Positions 19,420 through 29,427 are shown, counted from the stretch's first letter. The stretch is 64,000 bases of DNA from Kineothrix sp. IPX-CK (GCF_039134705.1 NZ_CP146256.1:310001-374000), one strand, 5' to 3'. A program made the numbers and translations. Notes: generated from the letters alone by a model not told the origin.

Positions 19420-20367
19420 ATGAAGAACACAATCATAAAAGTATTAAAAGAAAAAGCTATATGGGTTGTATTTATCATTCTGTTTATAGCATTTTCACTG
19501 GCAAACCCCAGGTTTTTATCCTCAAGTAATTTGTTTACCATAGCACGTCAGGTATCCATGTTAGGTATTGCATCCATAGGAATGACTTTTGTCATCCTAA
19601 TTTCCGGTATTGACCTTTCTACCGGTTCTATTATTACCTTTGTTAATATTGTAGCAGCGTTTTTAATGGTAAATATGGGATTTGGTATGGTTGCTGCTAT
19701 TATTGTATCCTTACTGTTATCTATGCTTGTTGGCGTTCTGAACGGCTGTCTGATATCGACGATCGGAATTCCGGCGATTATCGCGACCTTTGCGACACAG
19801 ATTGTCTTTGAAGGCGCCTCCTATCTTATCAGCGGAGGAACACCGATTTATGGCTTTGACGAAAGATTTAAAGTAATAGGCCAAGGTTATCTGGGGCCTG
19901 TTCCTGTTCCGGTAATTATTATGATTGTCTGCTTTGCAATCGGTTCCTTTATCTTGAATAAGAGTTACTTCGGACGCTACTTCTATGCAGTCGGCGGCAA
20001 CGAAGAGGCAGCAAAGCTTTCCGGTATCAGAGTAGGCATTACAAAGTATCTGGTATATGCATTATCCGGTTTATTTGCAGGTCTTGCCGGTATCGTTATG
20101 TTATCACGCACCAATTCAGCGCAGCCTACGGCAGGTTTGGGATATGAATTCGATGTTATTACATGTGTTGTACTCGGTGGAGTATCCATCACCGGCGGTT
20201 ACGGTAAGATGTCGAATGTAATAGCGGGTGTATTGATCATAGGAATTCTTACCAATGGTATGGTTCTTATGAATGTAAGTACTTATATGCAGATGGTTGT
20301 AAAGGGCATTGTACTTGTGCTGGCAGTAGGCTTTGACAGCTTACAGAAAAAAAGAGCGCTTACTTAA
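19420..20367 (+). CDS. ribose-type ABC importer permease (RbsC family)
   Basis: A 315-residue membrane protein with about eight to ten hydrophobic segments. FLSSSNLFTIARQVSMLGIASIG, ISGIDLSTGSI and GGVSITGGYGKMSNVIAGV are signatures of the RbsC/XylH/AraH family. AGGAGG sits before the start, 9 nt after the ATPase gene. The IS110 element starts within about 170 nt downstream and separates this gene from the dehydrogenase and kinase genes that probably belonged to the same operon. Confidence 0.94.
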   Translation: MKNTIIKVLKEKAIWVVFIILFIAFSLANPRFLSSSNLFTIARQVSMLGIASIGMTFVILISGIDLSTGSIITFVNIVAAFLMVNMGFGMVAAIIVSLLLSMLVGVLNGCLISTIGIPAIIATFATQIVFEGASYLISGGTPIYGFDERFKVIGQGYLGPVPVPVIIMIVCFAIGSFILNKSYFGRYFYAVGGNEEAAKLSGIRVGITKYLVYALSGLFAGLAGIVMLSRTNSAQPTAGLGYEFDVITCVVLGGVSITGGYGKMSNVIAGVLIIGILTNGMVLMNVSTYMQMVVKGIVLVLAVGFDSLQKKRALT

Positions 20368-20532
20368 GGTTTATAAGATTAAAAGTTTTGAAGAAAAATT
20401 CAAAATTAAAACATAGTAAAGCAATTTGGTAAATAGTCAAGAAGTATTTTGATTTGTTTTTCGTACAGAAGGGTAACTTTAATAGACCTACGGCTTTCAT
20501 AACAAAAACGTAGATTTAGAATGAGATATGAA

Positions 20533-21813
20533 TTACCTACTCTTTTCCGGAGAGTAGAGTTGGCTCTTGTCCAGCAGACCATAGAGCAGACGTATAAATT
20601 TACGGGAAGTCAACGCGAGTGCACGTTTGTGCTGATGGTTTCTTGTTTCAGCATATTTCTTATGATAGAAGTGTTCATACTCAGGACAGTGTCTTATAAC
20701 ACTTCCAGTTGCTTCAATGATGTAATACCGAAGGTAACGGTTGCCAGCCTTACTCATATGTTTGTCTTCTGATTCAAAATCGCCTGAATCATTATCATTC
20801 CAAACGATACCGCAGTATTTTGCGAGTGAGTCAGCACTTTGAAAAACTTTAACAGAACCTATTTCAGCAAGAATTCCGGCAGAGTAAACCTTGCCAATTC
20901 CAGGGATGGAATTAAGCACTGTATATTCCTCGGGATTTAACCCTTGCACAGTTTGAAGGATTGCTTTATCAATTGCTTTTAATTCCTTCTCAAAAGAGCT
21001 GATGCAGTTAAATGAGGAGGCAATTGATATCGTAAGTGGCTCATATAGGCATTTATCAAGCCTGTATGAATTACGAGCTGCAGCCTGTATTATCTTAGCT
21101 GTTTCTTCCGGATCTGCGATGCGACCTTTACTTTTAGAGCTAATGAATACAACAAGGTCTTCAATAGAGGTATTTACTATGTCCTCATTTGTTGTGAACT
21201 CTGTAAGAATAGCCTCGGCTGTAGCACCATATTTATTTGAAAAAGGATGCTCTCCATTGCGTAATAAGGCATACTCACTGAACTTCAGAAAAATGTTATT
21301 TAACATATATGTTTTCTCTCTGGCAATACATTCAGTGATGTGCATACGATGTCTGGTAAGGCGTTGTAAGGCGAGATATTGGGAACCACGCCAAGGCTTG
21401 ATGCTGATACGGCCAACACGGGCAAAATCAGCAATAACAAAGGAATCTATGCCATCATTTTTTCCAATGTCGTTGAAGGACTTTTTGTAATTCTTCACTT
21501 CCTTTGGATTGAGGCAATAAACACGGACGGAAAATGGAGCTAATAGATCGCTGGCTGAAAGGTAATTGGCCAGATGAACTCCATAAAATCCTGTTGATTC
21601 CATGCCGATTACAACGAATTTGAACTGATGATTTGCAGTAAGGACATCAACAATTAGACTTTCAAGAAGAGCTGCACCTTCTTGAGTATTTTCAATAGAT
21701 TTCATTTTTATGAAGAACTCCTGATTAAAATCAAGTGCAGAAATAACATGAATACGGGATGCAATATCAATCCCAACAAAAAGCGTTGAGAGGTAATCGA
21801 TTTTTTCTTTCAC
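20533..21813 (-). CDS. IS110-family transposase (DEDD recombinase)
   Basis: A 426-residue recombinase. The N-terminal RuvC-like DEDD domain has LFVGIDIASRIHVI with the first Asp, VVIGMESTGFYGVHLANYL with the Glu, and NDIGKNDGIDSFVIADFARVGR with the later Asp residues. The C-terminal Transposase_20 domain has LNSIPGIGKVYSAGILAEIG and KYCGI, then SKAGNRYLRYYIIEA. Start is GTG at 21811-21813 with AAAGGTGGTGA upstream. The length is full and no internal stop is seen, so the element may be active. Known members act with a bridge RNA made from the element's own non-coding end. Confidence 0.95.
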   Translation of the reverse strand: MKEKIDYLSTLFVGIDIASRIHVISALDFNQEFFIKMKSIENTQEGAALLESLIVDVLTANHQFKFVVIGMESTGFYGVHLANYLSASDLLAPFSVRVYCLNPKEVKNYKKSFNDIGKNDGIDSFVIADFARVGRISIKPWRGSQYLALQRLTRHRMHITECIAREKTYMLNNIFLKFSEYALLRNGEHPFSNKYGATAEAILTEFTTNEDIVNTSIEDLVVFISSKSKGRIADPEETAKIIQAAARNSYRLDKCLYEPLTISIASSFNCISSFEKELKAIDKAILQTVQGLNPEEYTVLNSIPGIGKVYSAGILAEIGSVKVFQSADSLAKYCGIVWNDNDSGDFESEDKHMSKAGNRYLRYYIIEATGSVIRHCPEYEHFYHKKYAETRNHQHKRALALTSRKFIRLLYGLLDKSQLYSPEKSR

Positions 21814-21869
21814 GGATAGTCACCACCTTTCATAGCAGAATAAAAAGAATGTAATCATGGCTTGTCCCA

Positions 21870-21985
21870 GATCACTACGCCACCCTAACCCTCGCGTTAT
21901 TAGCATTCTCCGGTAAGAAATACCCTGCTGGTGGCTAGATACCAGGATGCAGCATTTGTGTAATAAGTCTTAGCGTAGCATTAGG
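21870..21985 (-). ncRNA. candidate IS110 bridge RNA
   Basis: The non-coding end upstream of the transposase has nested pairings expected of a guide RNA. CTACGC (21875-21880) pairs with GCGTAG (21973-21978), enclosing an asymmetric internal loop of 16 and 6 nt. Inside this TTATTA (21897-21902) pairs with TAATAA (21961-21966), then come hairpins GGTA/TACC (21912-21924) and CTGCTGGT with ACCAG plus GCAG (21925-21952). IS110-group elements encode the bridge RNA in this position. The exact ends and guide sequences were not determined. Confidence 0.5.
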
Positions 21986-22222
21986 GCTGCAAGCTTTCTT
22001 GGCAATAACAAAATGTTTTGCTGGAGAATTAAAGCAGTGACCACAGCTACAGTTCTTGTGAACTTAATTGTAACATCTGGGACCATGACTATAAAGCAAC
22101 TTATTAACAATGTAGGTATAACAAGATGACCAACAATTCATCTAATACCTATATCATAAAAAATAAGTCTATAGCCTCTATGATTGAGGTCTATAAACTT
22201 ATAATACGAGGAGAATATGCAA

Positions 22223-22999
22223 ATGGGAATCATGGAGAGAATGAGATTAGACGGCAAGGTATCGTTTGTGACAGGCGGAGCGAGAGGAATCGGCAAGGCG
22301 ATAGCTGTTGCGCTGGCCGAGGCGGGAAGCCATGTGGCGATAGTTGATGTAGATATAGAGGAATCTGAAAAGACGGCGAAGGAAATCTCGGATTCTACAG
22401 GCGTGAGGACAATCGCAATAAAAGCGGATGTTACGAGCCAGGCAGATGTAGACCAAATGATTGATACGATTGTTAAAGAATTCGGCAAATTGGACGTTGC
22501 CTTCTGTAATGCAGGTATATGCTTAAACATCCCGGCAGAGGAGATGACTCTGGATCAGTTTAAGAAGGTGATCGATATCAATCTGACCGGCGTATTCTTA
22601 ACCTCACAGGCAGCAGCCAAGGTTATGTTAAAGCAAGGCAAAGGTTCTATTATCAATACGGCATCCATGTCCGGACATATCGTTAATGTGCCCCAACCGC
22701 AGTGCTCCTACAATGCTTCCAAGGCAGGAGTGATTCAATTGACGAAATCCATGGCAGTTGAATTTGCAAAACGCGGTGTAAGAGTTAACTGCATCAGTCC
22801 GGGATATATCGGAACAGAGCTTGTATTGAATGCACCACATCTAAAAGCTCTCATCGATCAGTGGAATGCAATGGCACCTATGGGCAGAATGGGACGTACG
22901 GATGAGTTACAGGCGATTGCTGTTTATCTCGCAGGTGACACCAGTGATTTCACCACCGGATCGGACTTTGCTATTGACGGAGCATTCACCTGCTTCTAA
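22223..22999 (+). CDS. short-chain dehydrogenase/reductase (SDR)
   Basis: A 258-residue classical SDR. It has the cofactor motif [14 protein letters not shown], an acidic residue after the second strand (VDVDI) favouring NAD, NAG at strand 4 (FCNAGI), catalytic Ser in [10 protein letters not shown], and YNASKAG with the catalytic Tyr and Lys. [13 protein letters not shown] and the terminal DGAFTCF are also typical. The nearest groups by eye are sorbitol, arabitol and gluconate 5-dehydrogenases. ATG 22223 is 9 nt from GAGGAG; ATG 22217 is in frame but only 3 nt away. It is followed by a ribulokinase, so it may make or reduce a pentulose. Confidence 0.9.
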   Translation: MGIMERMRLDGKVSFVTGGARGIGKAIAVALAEAGSHVAIVDVDIEESEKTAKEISDSTGVRTIAIKADVTSQADVDQMIDTIVKEFGKLDVAFCNAGICLNIPAEEMTLDQFKKVIDINLTGVFLTSQAAAKVMLKQGKGSIINTASMSGHIVNVPQPQCSYNASKAGVIQLTKSMAVEFAKRGVRVNCISPGYIGTELVLNAPHLKALIDQWNAMAPMGRMGRTDELQAIAVYLAGDTSDFTTGSDFAIDGAFTCF

Positions 23000-23040
23000 G
23001 CAGACAGTTTCGGTTGCTCATAGATGCTAGGAGGAAGATG

Positions 23041-24720
23041 ATGAAAAAATATACCATTGGTATCGACTATGGAACTCTGTCGGGGCGCGTAGTACTGGTA
23101 GATGTTGAAAACGGCGAAGAAATTTGTTATTCCGTACTGGAATATAAGCATGCCGTTATGGATAAGTATTTACCGGACTCTAAGGAGCGTCTGGCAAGTG
23201 AAACCGCGTTACAGCATCCGCAGGATTATTTGGATGTTCTGAAGACAGCAATTCCCGAAGTACTTAGAACAGGCAATGTCAGTAAAGAACAAGTTATTGG
23301 AATTGGTGTTGACTTTACATCCTGCACAGTGCTCCCTGTAGACAAAGACGGTACGCCGCTTTGCTTTAAAGAAGAATTTAAGAACAGGCCGCATGCGTAT
23401 GTAAAGCTTTGGAAACACCATGCAGCACAAAGCGAAGCAGACTTATTTAATGAAGTTGCCCATCGCAGAGGTGAAAAATTCATGGCCCGTTACGGAGGCA
23501 GAATGTCTTCCGAGTGGGTAGTTCCCAAGGCAATGCAAATACTTCATGAAGACGAGGAAATCTATCAGGCAATGGATCGCTTTATGGAGGCCGGTGACTG
23601 GGTAGTCATGATGCTTGTCGGAGAAGAAAAAAGAAGCCTGTGTCAGGCTGGTTATAAGGCAGTGTGGTCTAAGAGGGATGGATATCCTGATAAGGAATTT
23701 TTTGCACAGCTGGATCCTGAGATGGAGAACTTCGTAGAGGAGAAATTAAGCAATCATATATATGCAACAACAGACCTTGCGGGATATCTTACCGAGAGTG
23801 CGGCGGAGTTAACCGGTCTCGCGGAAGGAACTCCTGTAGCAGTGGCAAATATAGATGCGCATGTAGCATTGCCGGCTGTCAGGATCACAGAGCCGGGAAA
23901 GATGCTTATGATTATGGGAACCAGTACCTGTCACATCATGATGAGCAAGGAAGAACATTTTATTCCCGGTGTCGGCGGTGTGGTAGAAGATGGTGTGGTC
24001 CCGGGATATTATGCTTATGAAGCAGGTCAGGCATGTGTTGGTGACCATTTTGACTGGCTTGTAAATAACTGCGTATCAAGCAGCTATGAGAAGGAAGCCG
24101 CTGAAAAAGGAATCAGCATCCATCAGCTTCTTGAGGAAAAGGTAAGAGACCAGCTCCCGGGAGAAAGTGGGCTCATCGCTTTGGATTGGTGGAATGGAAA
24201 CCGCAGTATCTTAACAGATGCCGATTTGAGCGGACTGCTGTTAGGGGCTACCCTGCAGACGAAGCCGGAGGAGATTTACCGCGCTCTGGTGGAAGCTACC
24301 GCCTATGGCACGAGGATTATTATAGAAGCTTTTGAAGAAGGAGGAGTTCCTATTGAGGAGCTTTATGCAGCCGGAGGAATTGCGCGTAAAAGTGAGCTGA
24401 CGATGCAGATTTATGCAGATGTGACCAATAAGGAAATCCGGATATCCGCGTCAAAGCAGGCGCCGGCTCTTGGAGCCGCCCTGTTCGGAGCAGTTGCAGC
24501 AGGAGCCGGAAGAGGTGGTTATGATACTATTGAGGAAGCCTCAGAACATATGTCCCGTCTTCAAGATAAAGTATACATTCCAAATGCCGATAATGTACGA
24601 AGATATGATGAGCTGTTTAAAGAGTATAAGCTTTTGCACGATTATTTCGGAAAAGGCGGAAATAATGTTATGAAACGTCTCAAAAGCATTAAGAATGATG
24701 CAATGAGAGCCAAAAGGTAA
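23041..24720 (+). CDS. araB: ribulokinase (FGGY carbohydrate kinase, AraB type)
   Basis: A 559-residue kinase, the usual AraB length, that phosphorylates ribulose with ATP. The N-terminus [22 protein letters not shown] followed by [13 protein letters not shown] is characteristic of Ara[17 protein letters not shown] and the later sugar-kinase motif [12 protein letters not shown] are conserved, as is the C-terminal ATP-binding segment [28 protein letters not shown] lies 6 nt before 23041. No AraA isomerase or AraD epimerase is in the window, and two dehydrogenases flank the cluster, so a pentitol route to ribulose fits better than the arabinose route. Confidence 0.92.
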   Translation: MKKYTIGIDYGTLSGRVVLVDVENGEEICYSVLEYKHAVMDKYLPDSKERLASETALQHPQDYLDVLKTAIPEVLRTGNVSKEQVIGIGVDFTSCTVLPVDKDGTPLCFKEEFKNRPHAYVKLWKHHAAQSEADLFNEVAHRRGEKFMARYGGRMSSEWVVPKAMQILHEDEEIYQAMDRFMEAGDWVVMMLVGEEKRSLCQAGYKAVWSKRDGYPDKEFFAQLDPEMENFVEEKLSNHIYATTDLAGYLTESAAELTGLAEGTPVAVANIDAHVALPAVRITEPGKMLMIMGTSTCHIMMSKEEHFIPGVGGVVEDGVVPGYYAYEAGQACVGDHFDWLVNNCVSSSYEKEAAEKGISIHQLLEEKVRDQLPGESGLIALDWWNGNRSILTDADLSGLLLGATLQTKPEEIYRALVEATAYGTRIIIEAFEEGGVPIEELYAAGGIARKSELTMQIYADVTNKEIRISASKQAPALGAALFGAVAAGAGRGGYDTIEEASEHMSRLQDKVYIPNADNVRRYDELFKEYKLLHDYFGKGGNNVMKRLKSIKNDAMRAKR

Positions 24721-24725
24721 TATGT

Positions 24726-24755
24726 TGGGATGTTCCTGCTTATGGGGGCATCCCA
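24726..24755 (+). terminator. terminator after the ribulokinase gene
   Basis: TGGGATG at 24726-24732 pairs with CATCCCA at 24749-24755 and is followed by TTTTAAAAAATA. It closes the catabolic unit before the sensory genes. Confidence 0.6.
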
Positions 24756-24826
24756 TTTTAAAAAATAAAAGGGGAACGCCACTTTGGAAAACAAAAGGGA
24801 ATGAAATCCACAAGCAGCGGAAAATA

Positions 24827-24835
24827 TGATATAAT
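24827..24835 (+). promoter_or_regulatory. extended -10 promoter of the sensory operon
   Basis: TGATATAAT is an exact extended -10 element (TG, one base, TATAAT). The -35 region is weak, TCCACA 17 bp upstream. It lies 55 nt before the start of the orphan binding-protein gene. Confidence 0.5.
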
Positions 24836-24889
24836 TTTCAGATAAAATAGCATACTCAAAGTATGGAGACAAAGCAGCGGAGGTATGGA

Positions 24890-25993
24890 ATGGGTCGCAG
24901 TAAGCTATTTATAGGTATAATACTATGCATGATGCTGTTCGTTTCATGCACCGGGATAGAATCCGACGGAAGTATGGTAAAAGATGCTGCTGTTACGGAG
25001 GAAAAACCGGTTACGATCGCATTTGCTCATAAAAGCTTTAATTCTTATTTTTATGCTATCATGAATGAATCGGTAAAAAAGGCGGTAGAGGAAAGAGGAT
25101 GGGTCTTCCAGAACTCTGTGGCCGATTATGATCCTATGAGGCAGAACCAGCAGATCGTAAATTTCATTAAGCAGGAACCGGATGCGATTATTACTACTGC
25201 AATCGACAGTATATCCATTGAGGAAGGGATTCGCCGGGGAAATGACGCAGGAATACCTATGTGTACCATTGATACCAATGCGGTAGGAGGAACGCTGGCG
25301 ATCGATGTAAGCTTTGACAACTATAAGGCCGGGCAATTGGCAGCAGAGGCCATCGTGGAACAATTGATTGAGAGGTATGGGGAAGCAAAGGGAACCGTAT
25401 TTAATGCTTACGGGAAACTCACAAGCAATGCATGGAGGCTTCGAAAGGAAGGGTTTGAAGAGGTAATCAGCCAGTATCCTAATATAACCTATTTGCCGAA
25501 GGCAACGGAAGGAAGACCGGAGCTGGTGAAGGAAGAGCTTACCAAAGCTTTTGAAGAAGGAATAGAAATTGATGCTGTTCATTGCTCCAGCGAGCATCCG
25601 GGAAGGGGACTGGTGGAAGCTCTTCAGGAATCAGGACATTGGTATCCCTTTTGGAAGGAGGGGCATATTATCCTTGTGACAATTGATGCGGAACCATATT
25701 TCGTAAGTTTAATCAATAAAGGCTATGTAGATGCCGCTGTTGCACAGGATGTGATCGCATATGGCGATATTACAGTGGATCTGTTGGCAGATTATGTTTT
25801 GGCTGGAAAGGAAATTCCCGAAGGCGAGTATTTTTGCGAAGGAACCTACTGGCAAAGCTGTGATATCAGTATTGCAGACAATCAGGCGAAGGTCACGATT
25901 CCGCCATATATTATCAATGCCGATAACAGTAATGATATCAGGCATTGGTCGTACATCGCGGAAAAGCTGTGGGGATTTCAATACAATAAGTAA
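24890..25993 (+). CDS. orphan sugar-binding lipoprotein, probable sensor subunit
   Basis: A 367-residue type 4 periplasmic binding protein with a lipoprotein signal ending in LFVSC. The mature part opens VTIAFAHKSFNSYFYAIMNESVK and contains PDAIITTAIDSISIEEGI and CTIDTNAVGG, as in ribose and xylose receptors. No permease or ATPase accompanies it; instead two YesM-type kinases and a YesN regulator follow within one apparent operon. This arrangement matches three-component sugar sensors, in which the receptor binds the sugar and signals through the kinase. GGAGG lies 6 nt before 24890. Confidence 0.85.
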   Translation: MGRSKLFIGIILCMMLFVSCTGIESDGSMVKDAAVTEEKPVTIAFAHKSFNSYFYAIMNESVKKAVEERGWVFQNSVADYDPMRQNQQIVNFIKQEPDAIITTAIDSISIEEGIRRGNDAGIPMCTIDTNAVGGTLAIDVSFDNYKAGQLAAEAIVEQLIERYGEAKGTVFNAYGKLTSNAWRLRKEGFEEVISQYPNITYLPKATEGRPELVKEELTKAFEEGIEIDAVHCSSEHPGRGLVEALQESGHWYPFWKEGHIILVTIDAEPYFVSLINKGYVDAAVAQDVIAYGDITVDLLADYVLAGKEIPEGEYFCEGTYWQSCDISIADNQAKVTIPPYIINADNSNDIRHWSYIAEKLWGFQYNK

Positions 25994-26027
25994 ATGAGCG
26001 CCTGTTTTAGCGGCGTAAGGAGTGTTA

Positions 26028-27755
26028 ATGGTTAACGGATGTCTTGGCATGATAAAAGAATGGGGATTGAATAACCTATATAAATACAGCATTTATAGAA
26101 GACTGATCTGGTGCTTTGTTTATATGTCTGTTTTGCCGATACTCCTGATCGGAGGGTATAATGCGGTGTACTCCTTTTCTAAAAATGAGCAGGCAGCAAA
26201 GATCTTCCTGCAGGAATCTTCTTCCCAGATTGCCAATAATATCTCTTATTATATGTTTTCTCATATGAATTTATTGGAAGAAGTCGCAATGAACCCGGAG
26301 ATTGTGAATGACCTTATGATTTATAATCAAGTAGACTGGAACCAGAAAAGTGATATAGAAAATCATATACGTTTGGTTATGGGCAGTACTTTTGGGTCGA
26401 GCGGCGCTGTTAATACCTGTGAAATGGTCTCCGTGAACCGTTCCTATTTCTATTATCCATCCCCCGTATCCAATGGTGATTTTGCAACCAGCAAGCTGCT
26501 CTCCAGAGAAGCGAGGCAGGTCCTTATGAAGGTAAGCCCTAAGGAGGTCCCAAGCGACCAAAGCAGCTATGTAATATTGACAAGGGGTATATACAGCGAT
26601 GAAGGATGTGTCGGAAACATTGTCGCAGCCCTGGACTTGTCCTACTTTAATAAGGTGTGTTATGAAAATGTTACAAATCTCTTAAATGAGGTAATGATTA
26701 TTGATGAGAACAATATTATTATAAGCGCTTCTAACGAAGAACAGGTGGGAGCTGTCTTCGGCGGCGATAAGATTCTTTCCATATCCATTTCAAAACCGAT
26801 TTCTAATACGAATCTGACCATAGTTAATAACATAGACATGCAGACGCTTCTTAAGTCGGCTTTTATTCAGTTTGGAATCACCTTATTTACCGCAGTGCTG
26901 TTTGCCTTACTGGCTTTTATGTTTGCCATATTGTTTACAAGAAGCGTTACCGAGCCTATCAACCGCTTAATGGAGGAAATGAAGAAACCGAAGGTAGAGA
27001 AGTTCGTAGAGGACGATGGGAGAGATGAATATCATGCGGTTATAGAAGGCTTTAACAAGATGAGCAGTAATCTTGTGGAGGCTCTTCAGAAGCAGTATGA
27101 TATTAAGCTGCAGGAAACAAAGCTAAGGGAGCTTCGGAAAGAAGCGGAGCTTTCTGCGCTTCAGCAGCAGATAAATCCGCATTTTTTATACAATACACTG
27201 GAATCCATATACTGGAACGGGCAGCTGGAAGGGGACGAGGAAATCAGTGAGATTGTTAATGCACTTGGGAATTATTTAAGGGTTATTATCATAAAAGGGC
27301 GGGAATACATTACCATAGAAAATGAAGTGGAAAGTGTAAACAACTATATTTTTTTACAAAACAAACGTTTTGAGAATCGGATCGTAAATTATTGGGATGT
27401 GTCCATGTCCATGCGTCATACCAAAATTATAAAGCTGGCGATCCACCCGATTGTAGAGGATGTGATTTCGGCCAATCTGGATGATCTTGAAAGTCAGATT
27501 GACATTAGCATATCTATTGTGGAGGAACTTGATACCATTCGGGTAACTATGACTGGAAATGCTGTAGAATATTTCCTGAGTCAGCTCGATAAAACGCAGA
27601 TAAACACCAGGGGTATTAACAGTGTGGATGAACGGCTGAGACTTTACTATGGGGAAGCCTTCGGCGTAATTATGGATAACGAAGCGGAGAAAATCAGGGT
27701 AACAATGCCGGTATATAAGGACAATGGAAGCGAAGGTAAAAAACAATATGGATAA
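26028..27755 (+). CDS. YesM/LytS-type sensor kinase with degenerate ATP site (predicted pseudokinase)
   Basis: A 575-residue membrane protein: membrane segment near 28-50, extracellular domain, second segment near 284-305, HAMP, then a His_kinase domain. The phospho-acceptor motif QQINPHFLYN is intact with His385. The ATP-binding half is not: the N-box reads IHPIVEDVISANL with Asp478 where the family has Asn, and the DxGxG box is replaced by TMTGNAVEYF. The late RGINSVDERLRLYYG segment remains. It could be phosphorylated by, or tune, the following intact kinase, whose start lies inside its 3' end. Start 26028 follows AAGGAG by 7 nt. Confidence 0.88.
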   Translation: MVNGCLGMIKEWGLNNLYKYSIYRRLIWCFVYMSVLPILLIGGYNAVYSFSKNEQAAKIFLQESSSQIANNISYYMFSHMNLLEEVAMNPEIVNDLMIYNQVDWNQKSDIENHIRLVMGSTFGSSGAVNTCEMVSVNRSYFYYPSPVSNGDFATSKLLSREARQVLMKVSPKEVPSDQSSYVILTRGIYSDEGCVGNIVAALDLSYFNKVCYENVTNLLNEVMIIDENNIIISASNEEQVGAVFGGDKILSISISKPISNTNLTIVNNIDMQTLLKSAFIQFGITLFTAVLFALLAFMFAILFTRSVTEPINRLMEEMKKPKVEKFVEDDGRDEYHAVIEGFNKMSSNLVEALQKQYDIKLQETKLRELRKEAELSALQQQINPHFLYNTLESIYWNGQLEGDEEISEIVNALGNYLRVIIIKGREYITIENEVESVNNYIFLQNKRFENRIVNYWDVSMSMRHTKIIKLAIHPIVEDVISANLDDLESQIDISISIVEELDTIRVTMTGNAVEYFLSQLDKTQINTRGINSVDERLRLYYGEAFGVIMDNEAEKIRVTMPVYKDNGSEGKKQYG

Positions 27756-29424
27756 GTTTGTAGGATACCTTAGAAAAATTTCGATACGCAGACGCCTTTT
27801 TTACGCCTTTATGATATTGTGCGTTATCCCGATTTCAACTGTGATCAGTATCAGCGCAGCTGTAGAATTTCTCTATTATAATGATAACCTTAGAAGCAAT
27901 TATGATAATTTTGCCTATGAGTCCGATATCCGTGTCAATGACATGTTCGAACAGATGGAATTAAAATTCAAATATTTAAAAGAGAACAACGACATCTTAA
28001 CGGACATATATTTATATGCAACCTCTCCGATATACCAGACCGAGGAGGTAAGCAACCGGATTGAGAATACGATAGCAAGTATTGTTTCCAATCAGGAGGA
28101 GATAGACTATGCGGCAATTCTCCTTGAGGATGGAACTTCATTTTTATATACCAAGACGCTGATTAATGAAAAAGAAATCAGAAACGGTCTGGAGGATGAT
28201 TTAAAATGGCATTATCTGGACTATGGAAAGCAGCCTGCCCTGTGCAGAACAGAAATGGTTGAAGTAGATTATACCAGCGGATTGAGGGCAAGATATGTCG
28301 TGCTGATCAATTTGGACGCGGTGGAGAGCGTGCTTAATAACGCCGTGGGTTCGGCAAAGCAAAAGATTGCTGTCACGGATACCCAGGGAAGAGCCGTTGC
28401 CGGTTCCCAGTTCGAGAACCCGGAACTGTTTTATGAGGTTACGGTTCCGATTTTAGACACGGGACTTAAAATAAAAAATACATTTATTCAAACAAAATAT
28501 GATCTGCTTGGGCTGATAACTACGATTGTAATATTCCTGTTCGTTGTAATTGGTGCAGGCGGCACTTCCTATCTGGTGAATGAAAGCATTAAGATTCCTT
28601 TGAACCGGTTACTTGGACGGATGGAGCAGATTAAGGAAGGAGATATATTTATCGAACCGGAGGAAGAAGCAGATATAAATTCTCAGGATGAGAATGAAAT
28701 CTTAAACAGGGTGTTTACCTCGATGCTTAACAAGCTAAACGAAGTGCTGGAGGAAACCTATACCACGAATATAAATGAAACGCAGCTCAGGACCAGAATC
28801 AAGGAGCTCGAGCTGGTAGCCCTGCAGCAGCGTATTAATCCTCATTTTCTATATAATCTGCTGGACAATGTATTCTGGATTGCACAGATGAAGGACTATG
28901 AAGAAATCGGAGAGATGGTATCGGCTCTTGGTGAGTTCTTCAAAACAAGCGTATCGGAAAAAGGTGCCTTTGTGTCCATCAGTACGGAGATTGAAAATGT
29001 TAAAAGCTATGTATGCCTGCAAAAGATTATGCACAAGAATCAGTTCGATGTATTATGGAACATAGATTCCGGGATTGTGCATTATAAAACAGTGAAGCTC
29101 ATTTTGCAGCCCATTATTGAAAACTGCATTGCTCATGGATTTGAAGGGATAGAAGGAGGGGGAATCATCCATATTACGGGAAAGAAGGAAGAGAATACGA
29201 TCGTTTTTCAGATAAAGGACAATGGCAGCGGTATGGAAAAAGATGCCTGTGACAGAATAATGTTAGCGATGAACAGCTCGATTCTTGGAGTAGGGGATAG
29301 TATTGGAATGAGAAACGTAAATCAGAGAATTAAGATATACTTTGGCGAGCCTTATGGTATAAGTATTAAATCGAAAATAAATGAAGGTACTACAGTAAGT
29401 CTGTGTATCCCGGTTAAGGAGTAA
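27748..29424 (+). CDS. YesM/LytS-type sensor histidine kinase, intact
   Basis: A 558-residue partner of the preceding gene, overlapping its last codons. Two membrane segments (about 15-40 and 252-276) bracket an extracellular sensor, then HAMP and the kinase domain. QQRINPHFLYN holds the acceptor His366. QPIIENCIAHGFEG has the Mg-binding Asn459, and IKDNGSGM and GIGMRNVNQRIKIYFG complete a normal ATP site. It can therefore supply kinase activity for the pair. The start at 27748 was chosen for the upstream CGAAGG; ATG 27724 is also in frame. The regulator gene follows after 3 nt. Confidence 0.92.
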   Translation: MDKFVGYLRKISIRRRLFYAFMILCVIPISTVISISAAVEFLYYNDNLRSNYDNFAYESDIRVNDMFEQMELKFKYLKENNDILTDIYLYATSPIYQTEEVSNRIENTIASIVSNQEEIDYAAILLEDGTSFLYTKTLINEKEIRNGLEDDLKWHYLDYGKQPALCRTEMVEVDYTSGLRARYVVLINLDAVESVLNNAVGSAKQKIAVTDTQGRAVAGSQFENPELFYEVTVPILDTGLKIKNTFIQTKYDLLGLITTIVIFLFVVIGAGGTSYLVNESIKIPLNRLLGRMEQIKEGDIFIEPEEEADINSQDENEILNRVFTSMLNKLNEVLEETYTTNINETQLRTRIKELELVALQQRINPHFLYNLLDNVFWIAQMKDYEEIGEMVSALGEFFKTSVSEKGAFVSISTEIENVKSYVCLQKIMHKNQFDVLWNIDSGIVHYKTVKLILQPIIENCIAHGFEGIEGGGIIHITGKKEENTIVFQIKDNGSGMEKDACDRIMLAMNSSILGVGDSIGMRNVNQRIKIYFGEPYGISIKSKINEGTTVSLCIPVKE

Positions 29425-29427
29425 GCT

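Larger units (their letters stand above)
20460..22115 (-). mobile_element. IS110-family insertion sequence
   Basis: It consists of one DEDD transposase gene and, upstream of it (21814 to about 22115), roughly 300 nt of non-coding but structured DNA. IS110 elements lack terminal inverted repeats and target duplications, so the ends given are approximate. The element sits between the permease gene and the dehydrogenase gene. The short AT-rich piece from 20368 to 20532 contains no gene and probably includes the element's right end. Confidence 0.65.

Noticed and set aside
22200..22205. TATAAT just before the SDR gene as promoter
   Set aside because: Transcription would begin at the ribosome binding site, leaving no leader, and no -35 is visible.
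24944..25597. 217-codon minus-strand frame
   Set aside because: It is antisense to the sugar-binding lipoprotein and is an effect of codon bias.
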